DNA from: Phaeacidiphilus oryzae TH49
Lineage (GTDB): Bacteria > Actinomycetota > Actinomycetes > Streptomycetales > Streptomycetaceae
Direction of reading: 5' to 3'
Assembly (NCBI RefSeq): GCF_000744815.1
Contig: NZ_JQMQ01000005.1
Coordinates: forward strand, 566,055-630,054
Length of the DNA: 64,000 nucleotides
Both the position numbers and the translations under genes were made by a program. The notes under the pieces were generated by a model. It did not search any database. It was not told the origin of the DNA and saw nothing but the letters and a program-made list of their open reading frames with translations. Shown here in pieces: positions 8,493 to 17,582 of this stretch. The stretch's first letter is position 1. Every line of letters starts with the position of its first letter.

Positions 8493-8851
8493 CGGGTGCG
8501 CTCCTGGGTCTCCCAGCGGAGGTCGAGCGCGGCCCGGTCCCGGTTGCGGTGGGCGTCCCGCACATAGGCGGCGGTGATCAGCCCGGCCGCGGCGAACTGC
8601 CCGAAGAAGAGGGCCATCGCCAGGTTCACCGGGCCGAGCAGCCGGAGGCCCATCGGCCCGGGGGCGTACACGGCGAGCAGCAGATAGCCGAAGTACCAGG
8701 CGAGGAAGGCGGCGCAGGCCGGCACGACGAACCGGCGGTAGCGCTCGCGCACGACCCGGAAGGCGGCGCTGCGCTGCACCTCGAGGTAGACCTCGGCGGG
8801 GTCCGGCGCCTCGTCCGCGCTGCGGCGGGGCCGGGGGGCGGTCTGGGTCAT
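8489..8851 (-). CDS. DUF485 membrane protein (YjcH-like symporter partner)
   Basis: 120 residues with two transmembrane helices: VVPACAAFLAWYFGYLLLAVY at about 42-62 and NLAMALFFGQFAAAGLITAAYV at about 74-95. This is the DUF485 architecture found directly upstream of ActP-type symporters in many bacteria. I chose ATG 8851 because a strong AAGGAG lies 6 nt before it. The stop overlaps the symporter ATG, so the two are translationally coupled. A role as accessory subunit of the symporter is inferred. Confidence 0.85.
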   Translation of the reverse strand: MTQTAPRPRRSADEAPDPAEVYLEVQRSAAFRVVRERYRRFVVPACAAFLAWYFGYLLLAVYAPGPMGLRLLGPVNLAMALFFGQFAAAGLITAAYVRDAHRNRDRAALDLRWETQERTR

Positions 8852-9019
8852 CCACCGCTCCTTAACTCGCTTGTAGGAACAACCCGTTGCGAGCCAAACG
8901 AGGGCGGTGGCCACCGAGGATGCGCGTCCCCACGCGCGTTCACGCCAAAGAGCGACGCCTGCCGCACGCCTGCACGCCCCCCCCGGGCGCGGGGGGGCGG
9001 TCGCGATCCCGCCGGACCC

Positions 9020-10219
9020 CTACCGGGCCTCGACGCAGAGCCGTGGCGTCTCGCCCTCGGCGCCGACGGGCTTGGCCGTCCTGCGCAGCGTCAGCACGGC
9101 CACGTCGTCCCGCCGGACACCGCCGGTGAACCGGTCGATGTCGGTGCGGACGGCGGCCAGCAGATCCGCGGGCGGCAGCTCGTGCCAGCCGCGCAGCCGC
9201 TCGCCGAGCGGGTAGAACTCGCCGGACCGGTCCCGGGCCTCGACCACCCCGTCGGTACAGAGGAGCAGCGTCGCGTCGGCCGGGTGGTCGAACCACTGGA
9301 CGGTGCGCACCGAGTCGGTGAGCGCGGCCATCCCCAGCGGGACGGCGGTCTCGCCCAGCCGCACCGGCTCGGCGCCGCTCCCCGGCCGGATCAGGTACGG
9401 CGGCAGATGACCGCAGTTGATCGCCTGGGTCTGGCCGCCGTCCTGGCCGCCGGCCCGTCCGTCCCCGTCGATGGAGAGCACCAGCGCGGTGACGAAGCGC
9501 TCGGGCTGGCCGCTCTGCGCCGCCAGGGCGTTGTGCCGGACGACGGCCTCCTCCAGCGCCTGGACCACGTCGGTGAGCGCCGGTTCGCGGTACGCGGCCT
9601 CGCGGAAGGCGCCGAGGACGGCGAAGCCGGCTCCGATCGCCGGCAGCCCCTTCCCCTGCACGTCGCCGATGAGCACCCGGGTGCCGTACGGCGATTCGAC
9701 GGCCTCGTAGATGTCGCCGCCGACCAGCCGGTCCTCCTCTATCGGCAGGTACATCCCCTCGACCAGGACGTCGCCGGTGACCAGCGGCAGGGGCTGGAGG
9801 ATCTGCCGCTGCAGGGCAACCGCGGTGTTGCGCAGCCGGGCCAGCTCCCGGTCCCGGCGCTCCCGCCACACGCTCGCGGTCACCGCGCAGCCCTCGAAGA
9901 CCAGGGCGAGCAGCATCTCGTAGACGCCGTCGACGAGGTGCACCCCGGGCTGCGCGATCAGTGAGAGCAGCAGCGTGAAGAGCACCCACACCGAGGCGCC
10001 CACGGTCTGCCGGACCGTGCCCAGCCCGGCGAGCAGCGCCGGAATGAAGATCATCAGGGGCGAGAGCCGCAGCACGGTGCCGTCCATGGCGCCCGCCAGG
10101 CAGACCAGTCCGGTGATCACCACCAGCCAGACCAGGACGGTGGCGGTGCGGATCCGCAGCGGTCCCCGGGGCAGGGCGCTGTCGCCGGCCGGGTGAGGGG
10201 TCTCACTGGCTGGATTCAC
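9020..10219 (-). CDS. Membrane-anchored PP2C/SpoIIE-type serine phosphatase
   Basis: 399 residues. Several hydrophobic helices occupy roughly residues 24-115, followed by a short coiled linker (ERRDRELARLRNTAVALQRQ) and a PPM/SpoIIE phosphatase domain at about 150-385. Metal-binding motifs are visible: EEDRLVGGDIYEAV, IGDVQGKGLPA, LCTDGVVEAR and GVRRDDVAVL. It should dephosphorylate an anti-sigma antagonist (STAS protein) in a partner-switching cascade; a STAS gene lies about 2.3 kb away at 12560. The GTG start has GGAGGAGAG upstream. No PAS or GAF sensor is visible, so the membrane part may be the sensor. Confidence 0.85.
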   Translation of the reverse strand: MNPASETPHPAGDSALPRGPLRIRTATVLVWLVVITGLVCLAGAMDGTVLRLSPLMIFIPALLAGLGTVRQTVGASVWVLFTLLLSLIAQPGVHLVDGVYEMLLALVFEGCAVTASVWRERRDRELARLRNTAVALQRQILQPLPLVTGDVLVEGMYLPIEEDRLVGGDIYEAVESPYGTRVLIGDVQGKGLPAIGAGFAVLGAFREAAYREPALTDVVQALEEAVVRHNALAAQSGQPERFVTALVLSIDGDGRAGGQDGGQTQAINCGHLPPYLIRPGSGAEPVRLGETAVPLGMAALTDSVRTVQWFDHPADATLLLCTDGVVEARDRSGEFYPLGERLRGWHELPPADLLAAVRTDIDRFTGGVRRDDVAVLTLRRTAKPVGAEGETPRLCVEAR

Positions 10220-10333
10220 GCTGTGTTCTCTCCTCCGGTCGTACGGATTCTCGGCCGGTCCTCGCCGGTTACGACGAATCGGGCGTCCGGAATGTTTCCC
10301 GCGGAGGGCCGGAAACGGGTTTTGCGACGATCG

Positions 10334-10918
10334 TCACCCGTCCGAGGTGACCCGGGTCACCGGCCGGCGGATCCGGCCGAGCGGTTTCAGATAGGAGAGG
10401 AAGACGGTCGCGGTCAGTACCGCGCAGGCGCTCGCCGAGGCCCGCACCACCCCGCCCGGGTCGGCCACCGCCTGCCCCGCGGCCGCCGCGTGGGCGGCCC
10501 CGCGCAGCCCCGGCAGCAGGGCGAACCAGGCGAGGAGGGTGCCGCCGGTGTTCACCACCAGGCTGATCGCCACCCACCAGTACCGGAACAGCCCCCACTG
10601 GGTGCCGAGTCCGAGGAGCACCCCGGTGGCCAGCGAGAGGAGCGCGAGCGGCAGCAGCAGCCAGTCCCCCAGCAGCAGCGCCGCCGGGTAGACCGCGGCG
10701 GCGGTCGCCGCCCGCCGCCAGCCGGCCACCACCAGCGCCAGCACCCCGGCGTCCGAGCCGAGGAGGCCGACGGCGAAGACCACATGGAGGGCGACCAGCG
10801 CCCGCCGGGCGCGGGGCCGGAACCTGGGGGTCCGGGAGACCTTTGAGGCCCGGGAGGCCCGGGCGGGCCCAGAGGCCCGGGCGGTGGAGGCGGTCGAAGG
10901 AGACGGAGTGCCGCTCAT
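10334..10918 (-). CDS. Four-helix integral membrane protein (DUF2269-like)
   Basis: 194 residues. A basic, Ser/Ala/Arg-rich N-terminus of about 40 residues precedes four to five hydrophobic segments (ALVALHVVFAVGLLGSDAGV, LLLGDWLLLPLALLSLATGV, YWWVAISLVVNTGGTLLAW, ACAVLTATVFLSYLKPLGRI). The LHVVFAVGLLGS opening and G-T-QWGLFRYWWV segment recall DUF2269-type predicted membrane proteins, but I hold that family name loosely. No neighbour suggests a function. The start at 10918 is the first in frame; Met or Val codons nearer the first helix are possible. Confidence 0.65.
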   Translation of the reverse strand: MSGTPSPSTASTARASGPARASRASKVSRTPRFRPRARRALVALHVVFAVGLLGSDAGVLALVVAGWRRAATAAAVYPAALLLGDWLLLPLALLSLATGVLLGLGTQWGLFRYWWVAISLVVNTGGTLLAWFALLPGLRGAAHAAAAGQAVADPGGVVRASASACAVLTATVFLSYLKPLGRIRRPVTRVTSDG

Positions 10919-11117
10919 GCCGCCAGCCTGCCGGGCGGACCGGCCGCCGCGCGTCCCCTGCCGGGAGACGCCGCGGGTACCCCGGAGGGAGTACGGCGCA
11001 GGTCCGGGCGCCGGCCGGAGGGCAACCGGTGCCGAACCGTGATCACCGATCAGGTACAGGTGTGCGAGTGGGAGTTGGCCTTTCCGCTAGGGTGCGGTTC
11101 TCGCCGAGGAGACACAC

Positions 11118-12381
11118 ATGACCGACACAACTCCGGGCCAGGTGCCCCGCCGGTGCCGGAGAGGCCGGACCAGCCCGCATCCCCGCCGCCGTACCCGTCC
11201 CCGTCCCCGTACCCGTCGTCCCCTGGGCCCTACGCCCAGCCCGGCCCGTATCCCCAGCCGGCGCCCTACCCCCAGCCGGGCCCCTACCCCCAGCCGGGCC
11301 CCTACCCCCAGGCCCCCGGCCAGCCCCCGCGGGCGCCGCGTGGCCCGGATACGGCGGCTACCCGCCGCAGGCGCAGATACCGGTCCCGGAGCGGAGGTTC
11401 AACGGGCAGGCCATCGCGGCCTTCGTCCTCGGCCTCTTCGCGATCTGGCCGGGCGCGGTGGCCTGCGGCGTGATCGCCCTGGTGCGGATACGCCGGTACG
11501 GGCAGCGCGGCAAGGGGCTGGCGGTGGCCGGCCTGGTGCTGGCCGCGCTCTGGGTGCTGGGCGGGGTGACGACGCTCACCCTCGGCGGTGCCTACCTGGC
11601 CGACCATCCGCAGGCGACCGGACTGCCCGGCGCCGACTACCACTCGGTCACCACCCTCTCCCCCGGTACCTGCTACGACCCGGGCCCGTCCAGCTCGCCG
11701 GGCGCGGTGAAGGTGCTCGACTGCGCCAAGGCGCACCATCGCGAACTGCTGGCCACGCCCGCGCTGGCCGGCAGCGGGCCCTATCCCGGCCAGGCCGCAG
11801 CCAAGCAGCTCGCCGAACTCGCCTGCGTGCAGCAGGAGTTCAAGCTTCTGGTGGACCCGGAGGCGCTGCGCGCCAAGGCGCAGCTGCGCTACTTCTACCC
11901 CAGCCCGCTCAGCTGGCAGGCCGGCCGGCCGCGGGCCTTCTGCGATCTGGCGCGGCGGGACGGCTCGGCGAGCACCGGCAGCCTCCTCCAGCGGCCCGGC
12001 GACTTCACCGCCGAGCAGCTCCGCTTCCTCCGGGCCACCAACCGCACCGCGCTGCTGCGGCACGAGATCGAGGCCGACATCAGCACCGCGCTGTGGAAGC
12101 CCGGCCCTGCGGTGGCCGGGCAGTTGGCGCAGGCGGACCGCACCGAGGCCGAGGCGCTCACCGGCTCCGCCGCGCCCGCCGACTCCTCGGCCCGGCGGTT
12201 CGCCGCCGGCCTGGCCAGCGCGGACCGCTCCGAGGCGGCGCTGGCCGAGGAACTGTCCCGGGTCGGCGACCAGTCCGGGTGGAAGACCGTCCTGGCCCGG
12301 TTCCGTACCGGCGCCGAACGGACCGCGGTGCGCTACTGGGAGGTCCGGGATGCGCTCGGCCTCCAGCTCAGGACCGGCTGA
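11118..12381 (+). CDS. DUF4190-type membrane protein with proline-rich N-terminus (frame broken twice)
   Basis: The ATG at 11118 follows GAGGAG and gives MTDTTPGQV. The frame then moves by -1 near 11140 to a proline/tyrosine-rich stretch of repeated PGPYPQP units. It moves by -1 again near 11338 to WPGYGGYPPQAQIPVPERRF and onward. Adding one base in the C-run at about 11143 and one before 11341 restores a 421-residue protein. Two hydrophobic segments (AIAAFVLGLFAIWPGAVACG and LAVAGLVLAALWVLGG) are followed by an extracellular region of about 250 residues with paired Cys. The continuous frame alone begins at GTG 11458. The architecture matches DUF4190 proteins of actinobacteria, of unknown function. 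Sequencing error is more likely than decay because everything downstream is intact. Confidence 0.7.
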
Positions 12382-12559
12382 CCCAGCGAAATATGACAAG
12401 TCGGCAACTACACACGGTCATTCGTTTGTTGTCCACCGACCTCTGGGCACCCTGATAGAACAGGCATATTGTGTTTTCAGCGCCCATTGCGGCCTCTCCT
12501 CTGCATGACGCAGAGTGAGACCCTGGCGGGGCGCCCTCCGGTCCGGGAGGGGGCTCGGG

Positions 12560-13108
12560 ATGACGGGAGAGCAGAACGGCCGGCCGTTCGCCGCCGTACG
12601 GTTCGGGGTGGAGATCCGCCAGATCGGCGGTGAGTCGCTGATCGCCTTTCGCGGCGAGCTGGATGTGCTCGCCTGGCTCCGGCTCTCCCCCGTGGTGGCG
12701 GAGGCGCTGCGGGGGCGCTCCCGCTTCGTGGTGGACCTGCGGCGGGTGGAGTTCATGGACGCCTGCGGGCTGCGGCTGCTGGTGCCGATCCACCGGCAGG
12801 CGGCGGTGCACGGCCGACTGCCGCGGCTGGTGCCCGGACCCGCGCGGGTGATGCGGGTGCTCCGGCTGGTCGGCGTCGACCGCCTCTTCGCGGGGGCCGA
12901 CGGCGCGGGGCGCGAACCTCCGGCCCGCGCCGGGCCGGAGGCCCCGGGGCGCAGGGGGCCGCGTTCCTGCGACCCGGTGGCCGCACGGCTGCGGCGGCGC
13001 GCAGGGAGGCGGACGGCGACGGAGAGGAAAGGCCGGCGGCCCGCCGCCGATCCCCCTGGTGGGGGTCGGTGGCGGGCCGTGTGCCGGGTATGGCTGGCTG
13101 GGGTTTAG
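12560..13108 (+). CDS. STAS-domain protein (anti-anti-sigma factor type)
   Basis: 182 residues from ATG 12560, preceded by GGAGGGGG. Residues about 12-120 form a STAS domain: EIRQIGGESLIAFRGELDVL, VVDLRRVEFMDACGLRLLV and VMRVLRLVGVDRLF. The position normally carrying the phosphorylated Ser/Thr is in the FMDACGLR loop, where Ala-Cys replaces the usual Ser-Ser/Thr. Classical phosphorylation may therefore be absent. After residue 120 the sequence turns into Arg/Gly/Pro-rich low complexity and runs through the terminator hairpin of the convergent gene, so the natural C-terminus may be earlier. A regulatory role in sigma-factor partner switching is inferred from the fold. Confidence 0.72.
   Translation: MTGEQNGRPFAAVRFGVEIRQIGGESLIAFRGELDVLAWLRLSPVVAEALRGRSRFVVDLRRVEFMDACGLRLLVPIHRQAAVHGRLPRLVPGPARVMRVLRLVGVDRLFAGADGAGREPPARAGPEAPGRRGPRSCDPVAARLRRRAGRRTATERKGRRPAADPPGGGRWRAVCRVWLAGV
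13038..13078 (-). terminator. Strong hairpin downstream of the secreted transglycosylase gene
   Basis: A stem of about 18 bp (arms 13038-13056 and 13061-13078, loop TGGT) with one bulge and a G:T pair. It lies 27-67 nt past the stop of the minus-strand gene. It also falls within the last codons of the convergent STAS frame. Confidence 0.7.
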
Positions 13109-13779
13109 TACCAGCCGTTGGCCTGCCAGGAGGCCCAGGCGGCGTTGGGGGAGCCGTAGCGGTCGTTCATGTAGGACAGGGCCCACTTGATCTGGGTGGC
13201 GGCGCTGTTCTGCCAGTCGGCGCCGGCGGAGGCCATCTTGGAGCCGGGCAGGGCCTGGCCCAGGCCGTAGGCGCCGGAGGAGGCGTTGGTGGCGTGGACG
13301 TTCCAGCCGCTCTCGTGGGAGATGATCTGCTCGAAGGAGGCCAGCTGGTCGGCCGGCACCAACTGCGCGGCGATCTGCTGCGGGGAGCCGGAGGGGGCCG
13401 AGGTGGTGGCGCTCACGGCCCGGGTGCTCACACCGGTGGACGCGGTCGCGGCCGGCGCGGCGGCGGCAGCCGCGTGGCTGCTGTGGGCGAGGTGGGCCAG
13501 GTGGTCCTGGTGGGCCGAGACGGCCGCGGCGTGGTTCAGGTGGCCCTGGTGGGTCAGGTGCCGCTGGTGCGCGGAGACGGTCGCGGCGTGGTTCAGGTGG
13601 TTCAGGTGGGCCTGGTGCGCGACGTGCTGCTGGTGCGCGGACACCTGCGCACTCGCCTGCCCCGGGGTCGCGGCGCTGGCGACCGAGGTCAGCCCGCCGA
13701 GGGCGGTGAGGCCGGCGGCGCCGGCGACGATCGCGGCGGGGAGACGGAGACGGGCGGTGGTGCGGGTGGAACGAGACAT
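13105..13779 (-). CDS. Secreted lytic-transglycosylase-like protein with (Hxx)n histidine domain
   Basis: 224 residues: signal peptide about 1-36 (Arg-rich, hydrophobic core, cleavage at ASA-ATP), a histidine-rich region at about 48-102, an Ala/Thr/Ser linker, and a C-terminal catalytic domain at about 135-224. The catalytic domain shows FEQIISHESGWNVHATNASS GAYGLGQALPGSKMAS (Glu in HESGWN as probable catalytic acid) and ends in WASWQANGWY. This is the compact transglycosylase-like fold found in many secreted Streptomyces proteins. In the middle region His recurs every third residue in three blocks of five or six. The likely role is peptidoglycan cleavage outside the cell. The ATG at 13779 has only a weak GAGG upstream. 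Confidence 0.85.
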   Translation of the reverse strand: MSRSTRTTARLRLPAAIVAGAAGLTALGGLTSVASAATPGQASAQVSAHQQHVAHQAHLNHLNHAATVSAHQRHLTHQGHLNHAAAVSAHQDHLAHLAHSSHAAAAAAPAATASTGVSTRAVSATTSAPSGSPQQIAAQLVPADQLASFEQIISHESGWNVHATNASSGAYGLGQALPGSKMASAGADWQNSAATQIKWALSYMNDRYGSPNAAWASWQANGWY

Positions 13780-14348
13780 ACGGGCGAAACCTCAATCGGT
13801 AGTCGGGGCGCCGGAAGGGGATTCCGGTCGGCCGCTTCGTCGGCGGCCATCGGATTTCCGGGCGCCGGGGCACACCGTGGGATCGGTGCCCTGCGGAACA
13901 GGACCGCGGTTCGTTTCCACCGCGGCGATTGCGATGAGTCATTGATAGCCAGAAAGCCCGGCATGTCCCAAATGCCCCACCTACGGAGATCCCCGTAGAC
14001 CGACCCGATAACCTTCGTTCTCCAGGCTCAGTGGGGCCCCAACCTTCGACTATCCGGGTTCGTGTTCCCCAGGGCCCTGTGGGCGGCCTCACCTCCAAGG
14101 CCCCGGAAATGGCTCCGAAAAGTGACCTGGCGCACTTCACGGCCCCGCCCCGGCTACCGCAATCCGGCAGAAGAGGCAAAAACAATAGGGGCGATCCAGC
14201 TCACAAAGCCGGCCCTGCCGAACCCGCCCGCGGAATGGCGGCGCGCGGGCCGCAGGCTTGCGGGCACCGGTGCGCCACCGCACGCTGAGGAACGCGCGCC
14301 CACGCGCGCGGGCCCGCGAGGGTCGGTCGCGGTCGAGGAGGACTTGCT
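13780..14348. other. 569-bp divergent spacer between transglycosylase and alcohol dehydrogenase genes
   Basis: No supported gene. It contains the inverted repeat CTACGG/CCGTAG (13981-13998, 6-nt loop AGATCC), about 200 bp before the transglycosylase start, and a relatively A/T-rich stretch around 13925-13975. The leader of the transglycosylase transcript could be long. I looked for the c-di-AMP (ydaO) riboswitch often found before such genes in streptomycetes and could not recognise it. Confidence 0.4.
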
Positions 14349-15467
14349 GTGGTGAAGGGCGCGGACGGTTCAGGCGGCGCGGGCGGCTCCGACGACCCGG
14401 GCGGCGCGGGCGCCCCGGGCGGCGGGCGCGCGCCCGGCGGGATCCCGGCCACCATGCGGGCCTGGGAGGTGGCCGAGCCGGGGCCGATCGAGAAGGGGCC
14501 TCTCCGGCTGGTCGAGCGGCCGGTCCCCGCACCCGGCCCGGACGAGCTGCTGGTCCGGGTGCTGGCCTGCGGGGTCTGCCGGACCGATCTGCACGTCAGC
14601 GAGGGCGACCTGCCGGTCCACCGGCCCCACGTGGTGCCGGGGCACGAGGTGGTCGGGACGGTCGCGGCGGCCGGTTCCCTGGTGCGCGGCTTCCCGCCCG
14701 GCACCCCCGTCGGCGTCGCCTGGCTGCGCCGTACCGACGGCGACTGCGTCCACTGCCGGCGCGGGGCGGAGAACCTCTGCCCGCGCTCCGAGTACACCGG
14801 CTGGGACGCGGACGGCGGCTACGCCGAGTTCACCACCGTCCCGGCCGACTTCGCCTACCGCCTGCCGATCGATCCCGCCTCCGGGGCCGACCCGGCCGAC
14901 TTCGCCCCGCTGCTCTGCGCCGGGATCATCGGCTATCGCGCGCTGCGCCGGGCGAGCCTGCCGCCCGGCGGCCGGCTGGGCCTCTACGGGTTCGGCGGCA
15001 GCGCCCACCTGTGCGCCCAGCTCGCCCTGGCCGAGGGCGCGGAGGTGCACGTCCTCACCCGCGGCGAGGCCGCCCGGCGGCTGGCGCTGGAGCTCGGCGC
15101 CGCCTCCGCCCGCGGCGCCTACGACCGGCCGCCGGTGCCGCTGGACGCGGCGGTGCTCTTCGCGCCGGTCGGCGAGCTGGTACCGGTGGCGCTGCAGGCC
15201 CTGGACCGGGGCGGAGTGCTGTGCGTCGCCGGGATCCACCTCTCCGACCTCCCGCCGCTGGTCTACCAGCGGGACCTGTTCTACGAGCGCGAACTGCGCA
15301 GCGTGACCTCCAACACCCGGGCGGACGGCCGCGCCTTCCTGGAGCTCGCGGCCCGCTACGGGGTGCGGGCGACGGTGCACCGCTATCCGCTGGCCGAGGC
15401 CCAGCAGGCGCTGCGCGACCTCAAGGCCGGCCGCTTCGACGGGGCGGCGGTGCTGGACTGCGCCTGA
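14349..15467 (+). CDS. Zinc-dependent alcohol dehydrogenase (AdhA-like)
   Basis: 372-residue medium-chain dehydrogenase/reductase that oxidises alcohols or reduces aldehydes with NAD(P). Catalytic-zinc ligands are visible in [10 protein letters not shown] and VVPGHEVVG. Structural-zinc cysteines lie in [14 protein letters not shown]. The Rossmann stretch is [17 protein letters not shown], where the second glycine region is GFGGSA as in the AdhA/YogA branch. The start is GTG 14349 (GAGGAGG upstream), which adds a Gly-rich tail of about 35 residues; ATG 14454 is the alternative and matches the usual family length. It stands alone, convergent with the next gene. Confidence 0.87.
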   Translation: MVKGADGSGGAGGSDDPGGAGAPGGGRAPGGIPATMRAWEVAEPGPIEKGPLRLVERPVPAPGPDELLVRVLACGVCRTDLHVSEGDLPVHRPHVVPGHEVVGTVAAAGSLVRGFPPGTPVGVAWLRRTDGDCVHCRRGAENLCPRSEYTGWDADGGYAEFTTVPADFAYRLPIDPASGADPADFAPLLCAGIIGYRALRRASLPPGGRLGLYGFGGSAHLCAQLALAEGAEVHVLTRGEAARRLALELGAASARGAYDRPPVPLDAAVLFAPVGELVPVALQALDRGGVLCVAGIHLSDLPPLVYQRDLFYERELRSVTSNTRADGRAFLELAARYGVRATVHRYPLAEAQQALRDLKAGRFDGAAVLDCA

Positions 15468-15505
15468 CCGCGCGCCCGCCGCGCCGCCGGGTCGGGACCG
15501 AGCGG

Positions 15506-16384
15506 CTAGCGCTTGCCGATCAGGTCCCCCGGGAACACCCCGCCCGCGGCGAGCCGCTCGACCAGCGCGCCGGTCAGCTCGGTCAGCCGGGCCACCCCTT
15601 CGGCCCCCAGATGCTCGTACGGGGCGCGGTCCAGGCGGTCCGTCTCCTCCTCCAGGCGGGTCCGCAGCGCGGCGCCCTCCTCGGTCAGCTCGCCGTCCGC
15701 GTCCAGCAGTCCGCGCGAGCGGAGCCGCTCGGTGGCGGCCGCCCAGTCCTCGTCGTTCCAGCCACGGGTCAGCGCGACCCACTTGCGGGACATCCCGCGT
15801 CCGCTCGCGGTGTGCGAGACCTGCGCGTCCAGCCCGGTCAGCTCGGCGTCCTGAAGCACCGCGATGTGGCCGTCGCCGCGGTACTCGCGCAGCAGGGTGG
15901 CCGCGTGCCAGAGCGCCAGGTGCGGGGATTCGTCCAGCAGCGGCACCGGCAGGTCCGCGTGCGCGGCGTACAGCGGGCGCCCGTACGGCGCGCAGGCCTC
16001 CACCGCGCGCAGGGCCAGGCCGGCCGCCTCGGCGGTCTCCGCCGAGAGCGCCCGCTCCTCCCCCAGCACCCGCCGCAGCAGCCGGTCCACCGCGCGGTAG
16101 CGGGCGTCGACCGCCTCGTCGGGGGCGACCGTGCGCCACACCTCGGGGACGTACTCCTCGATGAACTCCGGCTTGTACGAGTTGAAGACGGCGGCGACGG
16201 TGCTCGGGCCGACCGGTCCCAGGGCGCCCGCGCGGTGGGCGAAGTTGACCGCGGGCCGCTCGGTCACGCCGAGCTTCGCGAACTCCTCGGCGCACTCGGA
16301 GGAGAAGTACACGGAGGCGTGCAGCGTGTTCAGCAGGCTCTGGCAGCGGCGGCCGGCGCGGGGCGGCAGCGGGGTGGTCGTCAT
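15506..16384 (-). CDS. SCO6745-like conserved protein
   Basis: 292 residues, cytosolic and mostly helical. It starts RRCQSLLNTLHASVYFSSECAEEFAKLGV and ends with a winged-helix-like stretch (WNDEDWAAATERLRSRGLLDADGELTEEGAALRTRLEEETDRL) resembling MarR-type wings. The sequence looks like the actinobacterial SCO6745 family, whose function I do not know. No metal or cofactor motif stands out. It is monocistronic and convergent with the dehydrogenase gene. The ATG at 16384 is the natural start. Confidence 0.7.
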   Translation of the reverse strand: MTTTPLPPRAGRRCQSLLNTLHASVYFSSECAEEFAKLGVTERPAVNFAHRAGALGPVGPSTVAAVFNSYKPEFIEEYVPEVWRTVAPDEAVDARYRAVDRLLRRVLGEERALSAETAEAAGLALRAVEACAPYGRPLYAAHADLPVPLLDESPHLALWHAATLLREYRGDGHIAVLQDAELTGLDAQVSHTASGRGMSRKWVALTRGWNDEDWAAATERLRSRGLLDADGELTEEGAALRTRLEEETDRLDRAPYEHLGAEGVARLTELTGALVERLAAGGVFPGDLIGKR

Positions 16385-16493
16385 GGCGGCAGCGTAGGGG
16401 AGCGGACGGGCGAGCGGTAGCCGCGGTCCGGGGGCTCCGGTAAGCAGTCACAAGGGATTTGGACGCTGTCGGAGCGGCTGGAAGACTGGCGCG

Positions 16494-17582
16494 GTGACCG
16501 ACCCCGACAGCCCCGCCCTGGTGCCGCCCGCTCCCGCCGTCCGGCCCGCCCCGGCCGGCGACTCCCCCGCCCGCGGCGGGATGACGGAGCGGTCCCGCGC
16601 CGGGCGATCGGGCCCGCCAGCGGCCGGCGGGCCGCGGGGCCTGGCCGGTTTGGCCGGCCTGGCCGGCCTGGTCGGCCGGGTGCCCACCCCCTGCTACGCG
16701 CTGGCCTCGATGGTGCTGCTCCAGCTCGGCATCGCGGCCTCCCAGCCGCTCTTCGGGCCGCTCGGCGCGACCGGCACCACCAGTCTGCGGATGATCGTCG
16801 CGGCGGGCGTGCTGATCGCCGCCACCCGGCCCCGGCTGCGCGGCAGGACGCCCCGCCAGCTGGCCGCCGCGGTCCTGCTGGGCGTGGTCTCCGGGTTCAT
16901 GACGCTCACCTTCGCGGCCTCGGTGGCCCGGATCCCGATGGGGGTCACCTCCACCATCGAGTACCTCGGCCCGCTGGTGGTCGCGCTGGCCGGCAGCCGC
17001 CGGGCGCCGGACGCGGCCTGGGCGCTCCTCGCGGCCGGCGGCGTCGCGCTGATCACCCTCACCGAGGGCGGCGGACCGGGTACCGGAGGCCGCGGGCTGG
17101 ATCCCCTCGGCCTCCTCTTCGCGGCGGCCGCGGCGGTCTGCTGGGGGCTGTATCTGGTGCTCACCAAGCGGGTGGGCAACAGCTTCCAGGGCTTCCAGGG
17201 GCTGGCGGTGTCGATCTCGGTGGGGGCCCTGACGGTGGCCCCGATCGGTCTCGGCCGCGGCCTCCACGGCCTCCTCACCGCCGGCGGCGCGGGCGGGACG
17301 GCCGGCGGCGGCCCCGGGGCCGGCTGGAGCTGGTGGCTGCTGCTGCTCGCGGTGGCCGGCGCCGCGCTGCTCTTCCCGGTGCTGCCCTACGCGCTGGAGA
17401 TGGCGGCGCTCCGCCGGATCCAGCCCCGGCTGCTGGGGATCCTGTTCAGCCTGGAGCCGGCGGTGGCCGCGCTGATCGGGCTGCTGGTGCTCGGCCAGGC
17501 GCTGAGCTGGGGCCAGGTGGGCGGGATGGCCTGCGTGGTCGGCGCCAGCCTGGCCGCCACCCTCAGCGCTCGGAACGGCTGA
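16494..17582 (+). CDS. EamA-family transporter (RhtA-like exporter)
   Basis: 362 residues with ten predicted transmembrane helices in two EamA repeats. The first is about residues 65-180 (LQLGIAASQPLFGPLGATGTTSLRMIVAAG, MTLTFAASVARIPMGVTSTIEYLGPLVVAL) and the second about 195-358. The motifs resemble RhtA, the threonine/homoserine exporter, with conserved LEPAVAALIGLLVLGQ near the end. The GTG start follows weak signals, and the first 60 residues are disordered Pro/Gly/Ala-rich; internal starts are possible. The last 20 bp overlap the convergent bxlR frame. Confidence 0.83.
   Translation: MTDPDSPALVPPAPAVRPAPAGDSPARGGMTERSRAGRSGPPAAGGPRGLAGLAGLAGLVGRVPTPCYALASMVLLQLGIAASQPLFGPLGATGTTSLRMIVAAGVLIAATRPRLRGRTPRQLAAAVLLGVVSGFMTLTFAASVARIPMGVTSTIEYLGPLVVALAGSRRAPDAAWALLAAGGVALITLTEGGGPGTGGRGLDPLGLLFAAAAAVCWGLYLVLTKRVGNSFQGFQGLAVSISVGALTVAPIGLGRGLHGLLTAGGAGGTAGGGPGAGWSWWLLLLAVAGAALLFPVLPYALEMAALRRIQPRLLGILFSLEPAVAALIGLLVLGQALSWGQVGGMACVVGASLAATLSARNG

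Noticed and set aside
13780-14030. Possible c-di-AMP (ydaO) riboswitch before the secreted transglycosylase gene
   Set aside because: Such riboswitches are common before streptomycete wall hydrolases, but I could not find the conserved core pieces in order on the minus strand. A covariance search would be decisive.
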